From Alphaproteobacteria bacterium (GTDB taxonomy: Bacteria > Pseudomonadota > Alphaproteobacteria > Micropepsales > Micropepsaceae): a stretch of DNA of 64,000 bases. The stretch covers positions 145,416 to 209,415 of the forward strand of contig JAGOBA010000006.1 of the NCBI GenBank assembly GCA_017983635.1, in the 5' to 3' direction. Shown piece by piece: positions 17,738-26,117 of the stretch (its first letter is position 1; every line of letters begins with the position of its first letter). The notes beneath the pieces are model-generated. The model had not been told where the DNA came from. It made no database searches and saw only the letters and a program-made list of their open reading frames with translations. The position numbers and the translations under genes were made by a program.

Positions 17738-18538
17738 TTAGGGATTGGTGGTTAGGGGATAGGGCGGGCGGCTGATGCTGACGGTGAGGCCGCCTGCATC
17801 TGCTTCGGCTGCGTTGTTCAGGCGATCGAGGCGGATTATCGCAAGGCCGTGCGCGCCGATGCTGCCCAGCATTTCGCCGAGTTCGGTGTCGCCGCGCTTG
17901 AGTGGCGTGCCGGGTGGTGGGAGCGGTGATGCAGCTTCGACACGCAAGATGCGGCGGCGGGCGGTGGCGCGGTGCTTCATGCGGGCCGTGAGTTCTTGCC
18001 CGACGTAGCAGCCCTTGTCGAAATCGACGCCGTGCAATTCTTCGAAATTGCAGTCGAGCGGGAATAGGGTTTCTGGCGGAAGGTCGCTTGAGTCCGGAAC
18101 ACCGAGTGCGATGCGATGGGCGTGGTAGGCGGTCTCGCTGCCGGTTGCTTCGACGGCCGTTTGGAAGGCCCGGAAGCCGAGTGCTGCGAGGCGCGGGTCG
18201 GCGAAAGCGCGGTCGACCGGTGTTGTCGAGGCAATGACGGCGACGTCGGAACGCTCCGTGATCGTCACCTTGGCGCGAAGTTTGTACTTCCTGAGGCGCG
18301 CGGCGAGGTCGGGGGCGTGTTGCTTTGCGCAATCGAGGCGGAAGCCGCCGTCGGCGGCTGTGACCAGAAAGTCGTAGACGATTTTCCCTTGCGGGGTCAG
18401 GAGCGCAGCATAAATCGCGTGGTTGCCGGATGCTTTCGTGACGTCGTTGGTGATCAGGCCCTGCAGGAAAGTGGCAGCGTCGGGGCCGATGACCTCAACG
18501 ATGGTCCGGTCTTTCAGGTGGGTCGGAGTGAAACTCAT
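17738..18538 (-). CDS. ygfZ: folate-binding protein YgfZ (GcvT-related)
   Basis: 266 aa from ATG 18538 (MSFTPTHLKDRTIVEVIG). The YgfZ hallmark reads KGCYVGQELTARMKHR, with its conserved Cys. The N-terminal GcvT-like folate-binding region contains FLQGLITNDV and LLTPQGKIVYDFLV. YgfZ acts with tetrahydrofolate in repair or maturation of some iron-sulfur proteins, such as MiaB, in the cytoplasm. It is divergent from the dihydroorotase-like gene and 16 bp upstream of tag. Confidence 0.92.
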   Translation of the reverse strand: MSFTPTHLKDRTIVEVIGPDAATFLQGLITNDVTKASGNHAIYAALLTPQGKIVYDFLVTAADGGFRLDCAKQHAPDLAARLRKYKLRAKVTITERSDVAVIASTTPVDRAFADPRLAALGFRAFQTAVEATGSETAYHAHRIALGVPDSSDLPPETLFPLDCNFEELHGVDFDKGCYVGQELTARMKHRATARRRILRVEAASPLPPPGTPLKRGDTELGEMLGSIGAHGLAIIRLDRLNNAAEADAGGLTVSISRPPYPLTTNP

Positions 18539-18622
18539 AGCGATCAAGTAGGGTTTTGCCGTGCGCTTTGGCAAGGGCGGGGTGCTTGCGAAAACGGCGT
18601 CCGGTCTGTAGCGCTTACCCCC

Positions 18623-19960
18623 ATGAGCGAGACATTCGATCTACTTTTGAAGAACGGTACGGCGGTGACGCCGTGGGGCACTTTCGGCGCCGATATCGGC
18701 GTGCGTGCGGGTAAGATTGCCGCGATTGGTGCGCTGGGTTCGGCCAAAGCTGCGGCGGTGCGCGATGTGCGTGGGCTACATGTGCTGCCGGGGGCGATCG
18801 ACAGTCAGGTGCATTTCCGGGAGCCTGGGCCGACGCACAAGGAAGACCTGGAAACCGGAAGCCGCGCGGCGATCCTGGGCGGTGTCACCTCGGTGTTCGA
18901 GATGCCGAACACCGCCCCGCCGACGACGAGCGCCGATGCGCTGAACGACAAGCTTGCGCGGGCGCGGGGGCGGATGTGGTGCGATCATGCGTTCTATGTC
19001 GGCGCGACGCCGGAGAATGCGGAGGCGCTGGCCGAGCTTGAGCGTATGCCGGGGACGGCGGGCGTGAAGATGTTCATGGGCTCTTCGACCGGCACATTGT
19101 TGGTCGCTGACGATGAGCACGTGGCGCGGGTCTTGAAGAGCGGGCGCCGGCGCGTGTCGGTGCACGCTGAGGACGAAGACCGCCTGAACGCGCGCAAGGG
19201 CGAGCGCATCGCGGGCGATCCGCGCTCGCATCCGGTGTGGCGCGATGCCGAAGCGGCGTTACGTGCGACGCAGCGTCTGGTCGCGTTGGCGCGCAAGGCG
19301 GGGCGGCGGGTGCATGTGCTGCATGTTTCGACCGGCGACGAAATCGCGTTCATCCGCGCGCACAAGGACATTGCGACGATCGAGACGACGCCGAACCATC
19401 TGACGCTGATCGCGCCGGACTGCTACGAGCGGCTGGGCACTTACGCGCAGATGAACCCGCCGGTGCGGGACAAGTCGCACTGGGATGCGATTTGGAACGG
19501 CGTGCGCGAGGGCGTCGTCGATGTGCTGGGCTCGGATCACGCGCCGCACACGCGGGAAGAAAAGGACAAGGGGTATCCGGACACGCCGTCAGGCATGACG
19601 GGCGTGCAGACGCTGGTGCCGGTCATGCTGGACCATGTGAATGCGGGGAGGCTGACACTCGAGCGGTTTGTCGATCTCATCGCACATGGGCCGCAGCGGA
19701 TTTTCGGCCTTCAGGCGAAAGGGCGGATCGCGGTCGGATTCGATGCGGATTTCACGATTGTCGATTTGAAGGCGAAGCGCACGATCGAAAACAAGTGGAT
19801 CGCCAGCCGCTGCGGCTGGACGCCGTTCGACGGCGTGACGGTGACGGGCTGGCCGGTTGGCGCGATCCTGCGCGGAGAGACCGCGATGTGGGAGGATGAG
19901 TTGCAGGGCGCGGCGCGCGGGGTGCCGCTCAAATTCCTGGAGACGCTTCAGCCTGCTTAG
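18623..19960 (+). CDS. pyrC: dihydroorotase-like amidohydrolase
   Basis: 445 aa, cyclic amidohydrolase superfamily. The segments VHFREPGPTHKEDLETGSRAA, GVTSVFEMPNTAPPTT and GVKMFMGSSTG (candidate carboxylated Lys) match type I dihydroorotases, and GSDHAPHTREEK supplies the catalytic Asp. The first metal motif, normally HXH, reads Q62-V-H64, so one His ligand is Gln. This substitution recurs in an alphaproteobacterial group annotated as dihydroorotase, so the pyrimidine role is probable but not certain; allantoinase-like alternatives exist. No pyrB is adjacent. Its last codons overlap usg on the other strand. Confidence 0.75.
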   Translation: MSETFDLLLKNGTAVTPWGTFGADIGVRAGKIAAIGALGSAKAAAVRDVRGLHVLPGAIDSQVHFREPGPTHKEDLETGSRAAILGGVTSVFEMPNTAPPTTSADALNDKLARARGRMWCDHAFYVGATPENAEALAELERMPGTAGVKMFMGSSTGTLLVADDEHVARVLKSGRRRVSVHAEDEDRLNARKGERIAGDPRSHPVWRDAEAALRATQRLVALARKAGRRVHVLHVSTGDEIAFIRAHKDIATIETTPNHLTLIAPDCYERLGTYAQMNPPVRDKSHWDAIWNGVREGVVDVLGSDHAPHTREEKDKGYPDTPSGMTGVQTLVPVMLDHVNAGRLTLERFVDLIAHGPQRIFGLQAKGRIAVGFDADFTIVDLKAKRTIENKWIASRCGWTPFDGVTVTGWPVGAILRGETAMWEDELQGAARGVPLKFLETLQPA

Positions 19961-20220
19961 TGGATGCTGATCTCGTGCGCCACGTGGTTGATGTCGAGCG
20001 GGCAGAGGATTCCGCAAGACGCCACGCGGACCGAGTGCAGGCGGCCGTCGAGGTTACCTTCCCAGAACTTCAGGAACTTGTTCAGCACCGGAAACTTCGG
20101 TGCCAGGTCGAGTTCCTGCCAGAGAAAGGTCTGCAGCAACTTCGGGTGGTCGGGCATGTGGTAGAGGATTTCCGCCGTCGTCAGGCGGTAGCCCTTCAAC
20201 ATAAGATTCAACTGAGCCAA
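19957..20220 (-). CDS. usg: Usg family protein
   Basis: 87 aa. The sequence LMLKGYRLTTAEILYHMPDHP, then LLQTFLWQELDLAPKFPVL, is the recognisable alphaproteobacterial Usg family, first named from the Caulobacter trp region. Function is unknown; proteins are small, soluble and highly conserved. The stop overlaps the convergent dihydroorotase-like stop by 4 bp. There is no trp gene nearby in this window. A later ATG (seven codons in) is possible but the present one fits the family. Confidence 0.85.
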   Translation of the reverse strand: MAQLNLMLKGYRLTTAEILYHMPDHPKLLQTFLWQELDLAPKFPVLNKFLKFWEGNLDGRLHSVRVASCGILCPLDINHVAHEISIH

Positions 20221-20448
20221 CTTTCACTCCCGCAACTTGAATGAACGCCAACTGCGGCCACGGTTTCATCCGCGACTGAGAGAAGTTTGCGGCTGAATCC
20301 GTAAAGCAATGGTAGGCACGAGTTTGGAATCCTGTCGAGCGTGCGAGAATGGGACGCTTGACGTTGGCGGCGAATTGCGGTGCCGTCGCAACAGTTTAGA
20401 GCTGCTAGCGCTTCGCTCCTGCGAGTGCCAACGTCCGAGGTCGATAAA

Positions 20449-21441
20449 ATGTCAGAGAAAATACGGTGCATCTTGGTAACCAAGTCCGACGCCGGACAGA
20501 AAGCGTCGATCACCGAGGTGGCCGATCAGGATTTGAATCAGGGCGACGTGACGGTGGCGATCAGCCACTCGACGTTAAACTATAAGGATGGGCTCGCGAT
20601 CACAGGCGCGGCGCCGGTGGTGCGAAAGTTTCCGTTGATCGCGGGGATCGACTTTGCCGGTCATGTCGCGACCTCTGCGGACGCGCGCTTCAAGCCGGGC
20701 GATGCGGTGGTGATGAACGGTTGGGGGATGGGCGAGACGCTGCATGGCGGCTACGCCACGAAGCAACGCGTGAAAGGCGATTGGCTTGTTCACTGTCCGC
20801 GTGCGTTGGCGACCTCGGATGCGATGGCGATCGGCACGGCCGGCTACACATCCATGTTGGCGGTCATGGCGCTTGAAGATTTAGGGCTGACGCCGTCGAA
20901 GGGGCCGGTGTTGGTGACGGGCGCGGCCGGCGGTGTGGGAAGTATCGCGATTGCGTTGCTTTCACGGCTTGGATTCAAGGTGATTGCGGCGACGGGCCGG
21001 GCACAAGAGGAAGCTTATCTGCGGTCGCTGGGCGCTGCCGAAATCATGGATCGGGCCGAACTTGGCGGCGATGTGCGGCCGTTGGCGAAGGAGCGATGGG
21101 CGGGAGCGATCGATTCCGTTGGTTCGAAGACCTTGGCCAATGTTTTGGCGGGCACAAGCTATGGCGGTGCGGTTGCGGCCTGCGGTTTGGCGCAGGGGAT
21201 GGACCTGCCGGGATCGGTCGCGCCGTTCATTCTTCGCGGCGTGACGCTGGCCGGCATTGACTCCGTCATGTGCCCCGGACCGCGTCGTGCGAAGGCTTGG
21301 GAGCGGCTCGGGCGCGATTTGGACGTTGCGAAGCTGCACGCGGCCGCAACGTCGGCCAGGCTTGCAGATGTCCTGACGCTTGCGCCAGAGATCCTCAAAG
21401 GTCAGGTTCGGGGCCGCGTTGTCGTGGACGTGCAACGTTAA
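20449..21441 (+). CDS. YhdH/AcuI-family NADPH oxidoreductase (acrylyl-CoA reductase-like)
   Basis: 330 aa from ATG 20449 (MSEKIRCILVTKSDAGQ). Zinc-free MDR fold: the early LNYKDGLAITG and GIDFAGHV segments are the hallmark of the YhdH/AcuI branch. The Rossmann motif reads VTGAAGGVGSIAIALL. AcuI reduces toxic acrylyl-CoA to propionyl-CoA with NADPH. The alternative is a generic quinone reductase. Single gene, with a hairpin 55 bp after its stop. Confidence 0.85.
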   Translation: MSEKIRCILVTKSDAGQKASITEVADQDLNQGDVTVAISHSTLNYKDGLAITGAAPVVRKFPLIAGIDFAGHVATSADARFKPGDAVVMNGWGMGETLHGGYATKQRVKGDWLVHCPRALATSDAMAIGTAGYTSMLAVMALEDLGLTPSKGPVLVTGAAGGVGSIAIALLSRLGFKVIAATGRAQEEAYLRSLGAAEIMDRAELGGDVRPLAKERWAGAIDSVGSKTLANVLAGTSYGGAVAACGLAQGMDLPGSVAPFILRGVTLAGIDSVMCPGPRRAKAWERLGRDLDVAKLHAAATSARLADVLTLAPEILKGQVRGRVVVDVQR

Positions 21442-21496
21442 GATTTCCTAAGAGAAGTGTTAACTAGGTTCAGACACCTTGGGTCTCAGAACCGAT

Positions 21497-21513
21497 TTCG
21501 GCGAGGCGCCGAA
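21497..21513. terminator. short hairpin after the MDR gene
   Basis: TTCGGCG-AGG-CGCCGAA is a perfect 7-bp stem with a 3-nt loop between the MDR gene and lysE. Without a T-run it is a weak terminator call. Confidence 0.35.
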
Positions 21514-21560
21514 GACGGTAGTATCCAGGGTCACTTAACTTCACCCGGGGGCGGGCGCCA

Positions 21561-22235
21561 GTGAACGCAGGGATGGACTGGCTCACGCTGATTGCCGGTG
21601 GGCTGGTGATCGGCATCATTGCTGCGGCCCCAATCGGGCCGGCCAATATCATTTGCATCCGGCGGACGCTTGCCCATGGCCAGCTTAACGGTTTCTTGGC
21701 CGGGCTTGGCGCTGCGATCGGCGACGGGGTGTTTGCGGTGATTGCTGGCTTCAGCGTGAAGTGGGTCTTCGACGCGATCGAAGATATGGGCGTGGTGCTG
21801 AAGCTGCTCTCGGCGGCGTTGCTGATGTTCTACGGCGCGCGGGTCTTCATTTATGCGACGCCGCCGGAGATCATGCGCAACCCGGACGGCAGCATGCAGT
21901 CGGGCACGGTCGGCGATCTGGCCGCAGGCTTTGCAAGTACGTTCGCGCTTACAATCACGAACCCGGCGACGATGGTCGGCTTTGCGACGATGTTCGCAGC
22001 CTTTCGCGAGGTGGTCGATTATCAGGTCAGTTCGATCGCGACGCTGATCTTGGTGTTGGCGGCATTCATCGGTTCGGTTCTCTGGTGGTTTACCGTGACC
22101 GCGGTCACCGGCATCTTCCACAAGACGATCGAGTCGGGCACGTTGAAACGCATGAACCAGGCCTCGGGGCTCTTCATCTTTGCGACGGGTGCGGCACTGC
22201 TCGGCTATGCCGTGTGGCAGCGTCTGTTCGCGTGA
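21561..22235 (+). CDS. LysE-family amino-acid exporter
   Basis: 224 aa, six hydrophobic segments. The conserved LysE/RhtB opening GLVIGIIAAAPIGPANIICIRRTLAHGQ includes the PIGP motif. A mid-protein LTITNPATMVGF segment fits the family repeat. Starts with GTG 21561; an ATG four codons later is the alternative. LysE proteins export amino acids or small metabolites by proton antiport in the inner membrane. Its stop overlaps the GTG of the next gene (GTGA), so the two are coupled. Confidence 0.88.
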   Translation: MNAGMDWLTLIAGGLVIGIIAAAPIGPANIICIRRTLAHGQLNGFLAGLGAAIGDGVFAVIAGFSVKWVFDAIEDMGVVLKLLSAALLMFYGARVFIYATPPEIMRNPDGSMQSGTVGDLAAGFASTFALTITNPATMVGFATMFAAFREVVDYQVSSIATLILVLAAFIGSVLWWFTVTAVTGIFHKTIESGTLKRMNQASGLFIFATGAALLGYAVWQRLFA

Positions 22236-23218
22236 GCCGGCCGCCGTTTTCGCTCGCCGCCCTCGACCATGTCGTGTTGCGCGTGCCGGATATGGAACGG
22301 GCGCTGGCCTTCTATCGCGGCGTGTTGGGCGCTGAGATCGAGCGGCGGATCGAGAAGCTCGGCATCGTGCAACTGCGCGCGGGCGAGGCGATCATTGATC
22401 TCGTGGACGTGGCCGCCGATTGGCTGAAGGCGGAGGGTGCGAGGCCGTTCACGCCGGAGATGCGCAACGTCGATCATATCTGTGTTCGCATCGACCCGTT
22501 CGACGAGGCGGCGCTCGAGGCGCACTTGGCGGCGCACGGGGTTGCGATCATCGAGCGTGGGGTTCGCTATGGGGCGCAGGGCGACGGGCCATCGTTCTAT
22601 GTGTGCGATCCGTTCGGCACCGTGATTGAACTCAAAGGGCCCGCGACGCCGATCGAGGCCGATGAGCCCGTGCTCAAGACAGCGCGGCTGGTGTTGCGGC
22701 CAACGCGGCTTTCGGATGCAGAGGCGTTGCTACCGTTGTTTCAGGATCCGGAGATGATGCGCTATTGGGCGCACGGTCCGATCGCGACGATGGCGGAGAT
22801 GCGCGAGATCATCGCGCGCAATCTGCCGCCGCGGAACCGGGCCGAGGCGTCGTTTGCGATTACGCGCGACGGCCGGCGGGCGCTTGGTCTGCTCAATTTC
22901 TATGCCGAGCGGGACATGATGGCGGGGCTCGGCTACATCCTGGAGAAGCCGTCGTGGGGGCAGGGGCTGGTGGCGGAGGCGCTGCAGGCGGCGATCGACC
23001 ACGGCTTCACGCGGTTGAAGCTGCATCGCATTTGGTTGGAGATCGATCCTCGCAACGATGCATCGCTTCGTGTTGCCGAACGCGCCGGGTTTTCTGCCGA
23101 AGGCGTGTTCCGCAAGTCATTCTTCATGGACGGCACATACTACGACAGCGCGTTCTATGCGTTGCTGTTCGAAGAATGGCTCAAGACGCGCGGCGAAGAC
23201 GGTCCATCCGGCCGATGA
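22232..23218 (+). CDS. fusion of a VOC (glyoxalase-like) domain with a GNAT acetyltransferase
   Basis: 328 aa from GTG 22232. Residues about 8-140 form a VOC domain: LDHVVLRVPDMERALAFYRG, a middle VDHICVRI, and FYVCDPFGTVIELKG. Residues about 150-315 form a RimJ-like GNAT domain: LKTARLVLRPTRLSDAEALL, GYILEKPSWGQGLVAEAL (acetyl-CoA loop) and EIDPRNDASLRVAERAGF. VOC domains bind or transform small molecules such as methylglyoxal adducts or antibiotics; GNAT acetylates amines. The frame is continuous with no stop. Its 3' end overlaps the convergent nitronate monooxygenase by 38 bp. Confidence 0.85.
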   Translation: MSRPPFSLAALDHVVLRVPDMERALAFYRGVLGAEIERRIEKLGIVQLRAGEAIIDLVDVAADWLKAEGARPFTPEMRNVDHICVRIDPFDEAALEAHLAAHGVAIIERGVRYGAQGDGPSFYVCDPFGTVIELKGPATPIEADEPVLKTARLVLRPTRLSDAEALLPLFQDPEMMRYWAHGPIATMAEMREIIARNLPPRNRAEASFAITRDGRRALGLLNFYAERDMMAGLGYILEKPSWGQGLVAEALQAAIDHGFTRLKLHRIWLEIDPRNDASLRVAERAGFSAEGVFRKSFFMDGTYYDSAFYALLFEEWLKTRGEDGPSGR

Positions 23219-24155
23219 TCTGATCGGCGTCTGCGATCATGCGGGTGATGATCTCGGCGCAGGGCAGGATTTCGTGGATGGCGCCCGCGCCCTGACCGAT
23301 CGCGAAGGCGGAGCGATCGCGGTTCAGGCCTTCGACCTGGCCGCCGATGCCGCCCATGACGCCGGCCTGATGCGAGTGCATCGCCTGCATCGGGAAGGGC
23401 TTGATGTCCTGCGGGCGGCGCTCCCAGTCGGCAACGTAATCGTTCTTGAACACGCGCATCGGCTTGCCGGAATACGCGCGGGTGATGATGGTGTCTTCGT
23501 CGGTGCAGTCGACGACGACTTGCTTGTACATGTCGCCAGCGTGCGCCTCGGTCGAAGCGATGAAGCGAGTGCCCATCCAAACGCCTTGCGCGCCGAGCGC
23601 TAATGCTGCGGCCAGACCACGACCGTCAACGATGGAGCCCGCCGCGACGACCGGGACCTTTACCGCGTCGACGATTTGCGGGATCAGCGCCATGCCGGCG
23701 ATCTTGCCGGTGTGGCCGCCGGCTTCGGTGCCTTGCGCGACCACGGCGTCGAGGCCGCCGTCTTCGCCGGCTTTCGCGTGGCGAACGGTGCCGCAGACGT
23801 TCATGACTTTGAGGCCTGCCGCGTGGAAGCGATCGACAAGATGGCGCGGCGGGACGCCGAGGCCAGAGATGAAGGCGGACGCGCCTTCTTCGATGATGAT
23901 GTCAGCCGTCTTTTCGAGCGACTCCGGCACGGCCGCGAGGAGGTCGACGCCGAACGGCTTCTTAGTCAATTGGCGCACGCGGCGCATCTGCGTGCGGATT
24001 TCGTCAGGGCTGCGGCCGGCCATGCCGAGTGTGCCAAAGCCGCCGGCTTCCGACACGGCAGCGCAGACCTCCGCATAGGAGACGCCGCCCATGCCGGCGA
24101 GCAGGATGGGATGCTTGATGTTGAGGAGATCGCAGATCGGTGTGCGAATGGTCAT
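23181..24155 (-). CDS. nitronate monooxygenase-like FMN enzyme
   Basis: 324 aa, TIM barrel. The opening TPICDLLNIKHPILLAGMGGVS is the family hallmark. AQGTEAGGHTG carries the catalytic-site His loop, and VVAAGSIVDGRGLAAALALGAQGVWMGTRF forms the FMN phosphate site. Nitronate monooxygenases detoxify propionate 3-nitronate; many relatives are instead enoyl reductases or of unknown function. Single gene on the minus strand, overlapping the VOC-GNAT gene end-to-end by 38 bp. Confidence 0.85.
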   Translation of the reverse strand: MTIRTPICDLLNIKHPILLAGMGGVSYAEVCAAVSEAGGFGTLGMAGRSPDEIRTQMRRVRQLTKKPFGVDLLAAVPESLEKTADIIIEEGASAFISGLGVPPRHLVDRFHAAGLKVMNVCGTVRHAKAGEDGGLDAVVAQGTEAGGHTGKIAGMALIPQIVDAVKVPVVAAGSIVDGRGLAAALALGAQGVWMGTRFIASTEAHAGDMYKQVVVDCTDEDTIITRAYSGKPMRVFKNDYVADWERRPQDIKPFPMQAMHSHQAGVMGGIGGQVEGLNRDRSAFAIGQGAGAIHEILPCAEIITRMIADADQIIGRMDRLRRAS

Positions 24156-24234
24156 GGGTTTCGTCCAGTGTGGAGTTCCGATATGGTCTTATTGTGCGCG
24201 TCCAACGAAGCGGCCACAAGCCCTCCGGTCGCCA

Positions 24235-24288
24235 TTGCGGACTGGCGATGTGCTGGCTATAGTCTGGATATTAGCGAATATCTGGATA
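24235..24288 (+). promoter_or_regulatory. promoter and operator of the Phd/PemK-like module
   Basis: A -35-like TTGCGG (24235-24240) and a -10-like TATAGT (24258-24263) are spaced by 17 bp. Just downstream, GATATT-AGCG-AATATC (24267-24282) is an inverted repeat, and the octamer TCTGGATA occurs twice (24263-24270 and 24281-24288). The layout fits autorepression by the antitoxin. Confidence 0.55.
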
Positions 24289-24296
24289 ATGGCGAT

Positions 24297-24572
24297 ATGA
24301 GCAAAGTCCAACGCGTTTCCTCAAGCGAGTTTGCCGGAAAGTTCGGGCATTGGTCGTTTGCTGCCCAGGCCGCTCCCGTCATGGTGACGGATCAGAAAAC
24401 CGGCGTGGTGAAGGGGTACTTCGTCTCGGCTCACGAGTTTTCCGCCTACATGAAACTGCGCGACCAGCTTCCCAAGACAGGCTTCGTCTGGGACATGGAT
24501 GCTAACATGGCGGCTGAGCTTGAGAAGCCGTTGCCGCGCAATTATCCCGGCAAACGCGCGCGAAAGAAGTAG
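24297..24572 (+). CDS. Phd/YefM-like antitoxin
   Basis: 91 aa. MSKVQRVSSSEFAGKFGHWSFAAQAAPVMVTDQKTGVVKGYFVS has the layout of Phd-type antitoxins: a short DNA-binding N-terminal fold with a gly/hydrophobic beta hairpin. The C-terminus is Lys-rich. Its stop is followed immediately by the ATG of a PemK-like toxin gene (TAGATG). It would bind the toxin and its own promoter, where an inverted repeat and an octamer repeat are visible. Family call is by pattern and by partner. Confidence 0.7.
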   Translation: MSKVQRVSSSEFAGKFGHWSFAAQAAPVMVTDQKTGVVKGYFVSAHEFSAYMKLRDQLPKTGFVWDMDANMAAELEKPLPRNYPGKRARKK

Positions 24573-25004
24573 ATGGTCAAGCGGGCTGCACCACAAGTCG
24601 GCGAGGTCATTTCCTATTGGTTTCTTTGGTTTAGCGAACACGAGGTGGGCGAGGAGTCGGGGCGCAAACTTCGACCCTGTGTCGCAATTGCTACGCTACA
24701 GAATGTGGAGGGAGCGCCGCGGGTTGCTGTTGTGCCGATCACGCATCGTCTTCCCGGGCCAAGCCGAGACACGGTCGAGATTCCGCCGCAAGTGAAAGCA
24801 CAGATGGGGCTCAGTGTCTCGCGCTCTTGGATCATCTGCGACGAGTTCAACGAGTTTGTCTGGCCCCGTTTCGACATCGGCGAGACAGCCGGCGGCAAGC
24901 CAACGTTTGGATTTCTGCCGCGCGGTTTAATTGCGCTCGTGCGAGAGCGGGTAGCAAAGGCGCGAGCGCGGGGCGCCCTCAAATCAATCTCACGAGACGC
25001 GTGA
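24573..25004 (+). CDS. PemK/MazF-like toxin
   Basis: 143 aa. GEVISYWFLWFSEHEVGEESGRKLRPCVAI, VAVVPITHRLPG, then VEIPPQVKAQMGL and IICDEFNEFVWPRFDI match the plasmid-maintenance (PemK-like) branch of the MazF fold. MazF/PemK toxins are sequence-specific mRNA interferases. The start is directly adjacent to the antitoxin stop, so expression is coupled. No frameshift or deletion is visible, unlike two other toxins in this window. A hairpin follows 20 bp later. Confidence 0.75.
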   Translation: MVKRAAPQVGEVISYWFLWFSEHEVGEESGRKLRPCVAIATLQNVEGAPRVAVVPITHRLPGPSRDTVEIPPQVKAQMGLSVSRSWIICDEFNEFVWPRFDIGETAGGKPTFGFLPRGLIALVRERVAKARARGALKSISRDA

Positions 25005-25023
25005 GCCGCCGCCGGTTCCCACG

Positions 25024-25062
25024 TCGGGTGTGCGGGGGTCTGAACCCACAGAGCACACCCGA
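25024..25062. terminator. branched hairpin after the PemK-like gene
   Basis: TCGGGTGTGC and GCACACCCGA are perfect 10-bp arms, and an inner GGGT/ACCC hairpin lies in the loop. It is placed 20 bp after the toxin stop. No T-run, so it may be a structured 3' end or a regulatory element rather than an intrinsic terminator. Confidence 0.45.
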
Positions 25063-25193
25063 GGCCGCGCTTTCGCGCAAGAAACGGCGACGGCCCCGTT
25101 TGAGACCATCCTTGGTGGACAGGTTTCGAACCTGCGCGTGCCCGACGGCGACCGGGATTGCGATGCTCGCCCGGGCCTTAGGCGACCTGGAGC

Positions 25194-25997
25194 TTACGGG
25201 GAATCCGTGTCGTCGCCAAGATCGACCGGAGGCATCGTCGTTGTCGCCTTACCCGCGAAGTCGAAAATGATGGTGTGGCGGCCTTCGGCGGACTGCATCG
25301 CTTGCATGGCGCGGAGTTGCATGAGCTCGGGATTGCCGTGGGCGATGCGGGCGGCGTTCGCGAGCGCGCGCATCGCCGCGACTTCGCTGCGGGCGCGCTC
25401 GAGCGTGGCCGCCGACATCTTGTGCGCGATCGCGTTGGCGGCGTAGGCATCGCGTAGTTCTTTCGCAATCATGATGTCACGGACGACGACCTTGCTGAGT
25501 TTGAGCCCTGCCTGTTCGAAGCGTTCGACGTTCGCGGCGCGAACGAGTTCGGGCAGCGCGTCGCGGCTTTGGATGATCTCGTCGAGCGTGTAAGTGGCGG
25601 CGGCTTCGCGAATCGGCAACTGGATCAGCGGATAAATGGCGTTGACGACATCGTGTTGCGACGCGACAGGGAACACGCGCACGAGCTTGGCTGGATCCTC
25701 GATCTGGAACTCGGCCATCACGGTGATCTTGAAGCCGAGCGCGTCGCGGCTGAGGACTTCTTGCGCGGGGACCGTCAGGAACTGTGGTCTGCGATCGAAC
25801 ACCAACCAGGTGCTGGGCGGCGCGAAAAAGCGGTAGGTGCCGGGCCCCAGCGTGCGTTTGAAGCGGCCGCCGTTGTAGAGCAGGGCGGTCTGCCACTCGA
25901 AGATCGTCACCTTTGTGCGCATGCCGGCGACTAAGGCGATTGCGAGCAGCAATGCCACGATGCCAACGGTCACGACGATGGTGTCGGTTTCGCTCAT
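25194..25997 (-). CDS. SPFH/band-7 domain membrane protein (slipin-like)
   Basis: 267 aa. Residues about 6-25 form one N-terminal membrane anchor (TIVVTVGIVALLLAIALVAG). The band-7 part includes LLYNGGRFKRTLGPGTYRFF, VLSRDALGFKITVMAEFQIEDP and VVVRDIMIAKELRDAY, followed by an Ala-rich coiled coil (about 190-225). Such proteins oligomerise at the inner membrane and organise proteases or lipid domains. No NfeD partner is adjacent. Divergent from a secreted protein gene. Confidence 0.82.
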   Translation of the reverse strand: MSETDTIVVTVGIVALLLAIALVAGMRTKVTIFEWQTALLYNGGRFKRTLGPGTYRFFAPPSTWLVFDRRPQFLTVPAQEVLSRDALGFKITVMAEFQIEDPAKLVRVFPVASQHDVVNAIYPLIQLPIREAAATYTLDEIIQSRDALPELVRAANVERFEQAGLKLSKVVVRDIMIAKELRDAYAANAIAHKMSAATLERARSEVAAMRALANAARIAHGNPELMQLRAMQAMQSAEGRHTIIFDFAGKATTTMPPVDLGDDTDSP

Positions 25998-26117
25998 TTC
26001 CCTCTGGCGGATTGTGGTGACGCCCGCGGCCCATGATGGCTCGATGCGCGGGCGTACTCAAGTTGGCGCCGCGCAACCTTTAGGCTAGTGTGGCGAGCCA
26101 TCTGTGCTGGAGAAGTC

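Noticed and set aside
25110..25190. Possible tRNA gene on the minus strand
   Set aside because: A T-arm-like palindrome and CCACCA are present, but the acceptor stem cannot be formed with 7 pairs and no anticodon arm is found.
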